A stretch of DNA of 64,000 nt. Origin: JAQVEM01 sp964601205 (GTDB taxonomy: Bacteria > Actinomycetota > Humimicrobiia > Humimicrobiales > Humimicrobiaceae). The number at the start of each line of letters is the position of its first letter. Position 1 is the stretch's first letter. Position numbers and translations under genes: made by a program. Positions 61,704-64,000 of this stretch are shown in pieces. Under the pieces are notes generated by a model. The model saw only the letters and a program-made list of their open reading frames with translations. It had not been told where the DNA came from and searched no databases. The stretch spans positions 1-64,000 of the forward strand of contig CAZRML010000008.1 of the NCBI GenBank assembly GCA_964601205.1, written 5' to 3'.

Positions 61704-64000
61704 ATGGCAGAAGAAAAAAAATTTGATAAAGATAAAATAAAGATACCGGAAGAACTTCCGCTTCTTTCTTTAAAAAACAGTGTAGTTTTCCCATTCCTTG
61801 CAACACCATTAATAGTAGGAAGGAAAAAATCACTGGATGCAGTCAGGACCGCCTCCAGAGAACATAATATTATAGTTGTTGTGGCACAAAAGGAAGAGAA
61901 TAAAGAGGATGTAAATAAAGAAGATTTATATGAAGTTGGAACCGTGTGCGCCATAAAACAGGTATCGGATATATCTGAAAATGAGGTTAAGTGTATTGTA
62001 GAGGGTATTTCACGAGTAGAAATAAAAAACTATACGCAGACCGAGCCATATTTCAGAGTAAAAACTGAAATACTTGAAGAAATACCTTTAACTGAAGATG
62101 AAGAATCAGAAAAACTCAATACTACTATCAGACTGCAGGTTGAAAAATTTATCCAGCTTGGCATCCCGCTCCCTACGGCCTTTGTAGTAGCGGCAACCAA
62201 TATCTCCAGGATAGAAGTTCAGACTGACCTGTTCGCTTCTTATCTGTTATCAAACACCAGGCAAAAACAAAAAATACTTGAAGAAACTAATATAAAAATT
62301 AGATTGAAGAAATTAACAGAATATCTCGGGGAAGAACTCAAGAAATTTGAAGTCCAGTCCCAGATAAGAGACAAAGTTCAGAAAGAAGTAGGCAAAACTC
62401 AAAGAGAATATTACCTTCGCCAGCAGCTAAAAGCAATCAAAAATGAGCTGGGTGAATTTGATGAATCCATTGCCCTCACCAAAGACCTTGAAAAAAAATT
62501 ACATAAGAAAAAACTGCCCGGAGAAGCAAAAGATAAGGTTATAAAAGAGATTCAAAGACTGGAGAATATTCCGAGTATGTCACCCGAGCATTCTTATATT
62601 AGAACTTACGTTGAATGGATGCTTGATGTCCCCTGGTCTGAAAAAACCAAAGATATCCTGGACCTGAAAAAGGCAAGTAAAATACTGGATGGCGATCATT
62701 ATGACCTCGAAAAAGTTAAAACTCACATACTGGATTACCTGGCTGTAAGAAAATTAAAGGGCAAAACAACCAAAGGCCCTATATTGTGTTTTGTTGGTCC
62801 TCCGGGTGTTGGCAAAACTTCGCTGGGGCAATCTATAGCCAAGTCACTGGGAAGAAAATTTATAAGAATGTCCATCGGCGGCATAAGAGATGAAGCCGAA
62901 ATTAGAGGTCACAGAAGAACATATGTAGGGGCACTCCCGGGAAGAATTATTCAGGGCCTCACTCAGGTAGGAACAGCCAATCCGGTGTTTATGCTTGATG
63001 AGGTTGATAAAGTGGGTGCAGATTACAGGGGGGACCCGTCATCTGCTCTCCTTGAAGTACTTGATCCCGAACAAAACAATTCATTCAGGGACCATTATCT
63101 TGAAGTCCCATTTGATTTATCAAATGTAATGTTCATAACCACAGCCAATATACTGGATACCATACACCCTGCGCTCAGAGATAGAATGGAGGTTATTGAA
63201 ATACCCGGTTACAGTTCCGAGGAAAAGGTTCATATAGCCGCAAAATTCTTAATCCCCAAACAACTAAAAGAGCAGGGATTAGAAAAATACAATATAAAGT
63301 TAAATGAGGAAGCTATCCTGACAATAATAGAAGAATATACCAGAGAAGCCGGTGTAAGAAACCTGGAACGTGAAATAGCAAATATATTCAAAAAAGTTGC
63401 GAGGGAAATTATTGAAAAGAAAAAATATTCAAGAGAAATCAATTCTGAAAAAGTAAGAAATTACCTGGGCGTTTCAAAAGTTTTACCCAGTGAAATAGAA
63501 GATAAAAATAGAGTTGGAGTTGCTACCGGTCTCGCTTACACCCCGGTCGGCGGGGACATATTACTTATTGAATCTACCTACTATAGCGGAAGCGGAAAAT
63601 TAATACTTACCGGCAAGCTGGGAGACGTAATGCAGGAATCTGCAAAAGCTGCCATAAGTTATATACACTCAAAAGCAAAATCTTTCGGGATAGATGAGAA
63701 GCTATTTGATAAATCTGATATACATATTCACGTCCCGGCAGGAGCAATTCCCAAAGATGGGCCATCAGCGGGGGTTGCCATTACTTCATCACTGATATCA
63801 GCATTTACGGGAATACCTGTATTAAGAGACGTGGGTATGACAGGGGAGATAACTCTAAGAGGCAGAGTTCTTCCTGTAGGCGGGCTCAAGGAAAAACTTT
63901 TAGCTGCAAAAAGAGCAGGACTTAAAAAAGTTGTATTGCCCGAAAAAAACAGAAAGGACATGGATGAAATACCGGCTAATATACTTAAAGGGTTAAAACT
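61704..64000 (+). CDS. lon: ATP-dependent protease Lon (3' end beyond window)
   Basis: The 765 codons seen run from ATG 61704 (AGGAG upstream, longish spacing) to the window edge without a stop. An N-terminal substrate-binding domain (ELPLLSLKNSVVFPFLATPLIVGR) is followed by the coiled region, Walker A FVGPPGVGKTS, Walker B PVFMLDEVDKVG, and the protease domain with catalytic Ser688 in KDGPSAG and Lys731 in GGLKEK, 43 residues apart as in E. coli. Full length is normally about 780-800, so only the end is missing. It degrades misfolded and regulatory proteins and is likely stress-regulated. Confidence 0.95.
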   Translation, partial: MAEEKKFDKDKIKIPEELPLLSLKNSVVFPFLATPLIVGRKKSLDAVRTASREHNIIVVVAQKEENKEDVNKEDLYEVGTVCAIKQVSDISENEVKCIVEGISRVEIKNYTQTEPYFRVKTEILEEIPLTEDEESEKLNTTIRLQVEKFIQLGIPLPTAFVVAATNISRIEVQTDLFASYLLSNTRQKQKILEETNIKIRLKKLTEYLGEELKKFEVQSQIRDKVQKEVGKTQREYYLRQQLKAIKNELGEFDESIALTKDLEKKLHKKKLPGEAKDKVIKEIQRLENIPSMSPEHSYIRTYVEWMLDVPWSEKTKDILDLKKASKILDGDHYDLEKVKTHILDYLAVRKLKGKTTKGPILCFVGPPGVGKTSLGQSIAKSLGRKFIRMSIGGIRDEAEIRGHRRTYVGALPGRIIQGLTQVGTANPVFMLDEVDKVGADYRGDPSSALLEVLDPEQNNSFRDHYLEVPFDLSNVMFITTANILDTIHPALRDRMEVIEIPGYSSEEKVHIAAKFLIPKQLKEQGLEKYNIKLNEEAILTIIEEYTREAGVRNLEREIANIFKKVAREIIEKKKYSREINSEKVRNYLGVSKVLPSEIEDKNRVGVATGLAYTPVGGDILLIESTYYSGSGKLILTGKLGDVMQESAKAAISYIHSKAKSFGIDEKLFDKSDIHIHVPAGAIPKDGPSAGVAITSSLISAFTGIPVLRDVGMTGEITLRGRVLPVGGLKEKLLAAKRAGLKKVVLPEKNRKDMDEIPANILKGLK

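Noticed and set aside
1..64000. CRISPR arrays, rRNA operons, prophage and intact insertion sequences
   Set aside because: No regular repeat-spacer pattern, rRNA sequence, transposase or phage structural gene was seen.

Overview
The window is AT-rich bacterial chromosome with dense genes on both strands, short overlaps inside operons and consistent AGGAGG-type ribosome binding sites. Many exported proteins carry a lipobox followed by an acidic Glu-rich stalk, there are ECF-type transporters, and no outer-membrane genes are visible. This suggests a monoderm (Gram-positive-type) bacterium. Ferredoxin-containing split glutamate synthase, a radical SAM/B12-type protein and a molybdenum-cofactor system fit an anaerobe. 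The phylum cannot be fixed from this window; an uncultivated Actinomycetota- or Clostridia-like lineage is only a guess. No rRNA, CRISPR array, prophage or intact insertion sequence was found.

Layout. 1-4 kb: a frameshifted CrtI-like oxidoreductase, a glycosyltransferase remnant, and a GH130 phosphorylase/GT4 pair. 4-17 kb: MscL with a zinc ribbon, a DUF6512-type membrane protein, a flavodoxin-like protein, a large methyltransferase-like membrane protein, PIMT, TrmO overlapping an isoprenoid-synthase-like gene, a Ste24-type protease, a lipoprotein apparently split by a frameshift, and an APC permease with an EIIA-like tail that has lost its phospho-histidine. 17-25 kb: a VapC remnant, an AbrB-type regulator with an obvious operator driving an ABC-2 transporter, a decayed small gene, a LOG-family protein, a two-repeat lipoprotein, and a split DUF318/ArsP-type permease with a cysteine-containing PadR regulator.

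25-34 kb is the most interesting part. A long minus-strand operon starts with what looks like a molybdenum-cofactor (Moco/Tuco) riboswitch at 33701-33803, followed by an intrinsic terminator. It encodes two lipoproteins, an ECF S component, a membrane phosphodiesterase, a membrane-anchored protein, two ECF ATPases, EcfT and MobB. Every extracytoplasmic protein carries one or more domains resembling the molybdopterin-oxidoreductase (SUOX, PF00174) fold. I infer an uptake or salvage system for molybdopterin, a breakdown product of it, or Mo/W.

34-47 kb: a CopB-type copper ATPase, a PLDc_N/ABC export operon, an FkbM methyltransferase, an RRM protein with a possible self-sequestering leader, PlsY-like acyltransferase, GT2, a three-gene archaeal-type glutamate synthase, and class II aldolase with a clear terminator. 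47-64 kb: GAF-ANTAR regulator, tRNA-Glu(CTC), a RelE/ParE-type toxin-antitoxin pair, DegV, a two-domain secreted protein, GH1 glycosidase, a second GT2, LeuB, DgkA, a membrane protein with a decayed XRE partner, radical SAM protein, GalT, a small metallopeptidase and the 5' part of lon, which has two strong promoters and a 29-bp palindrome. Several intergenic regions hold gene remnants, so the genome appears to be shedding genes; two frameshifts in otherwise good genes could instead be assembly errors.
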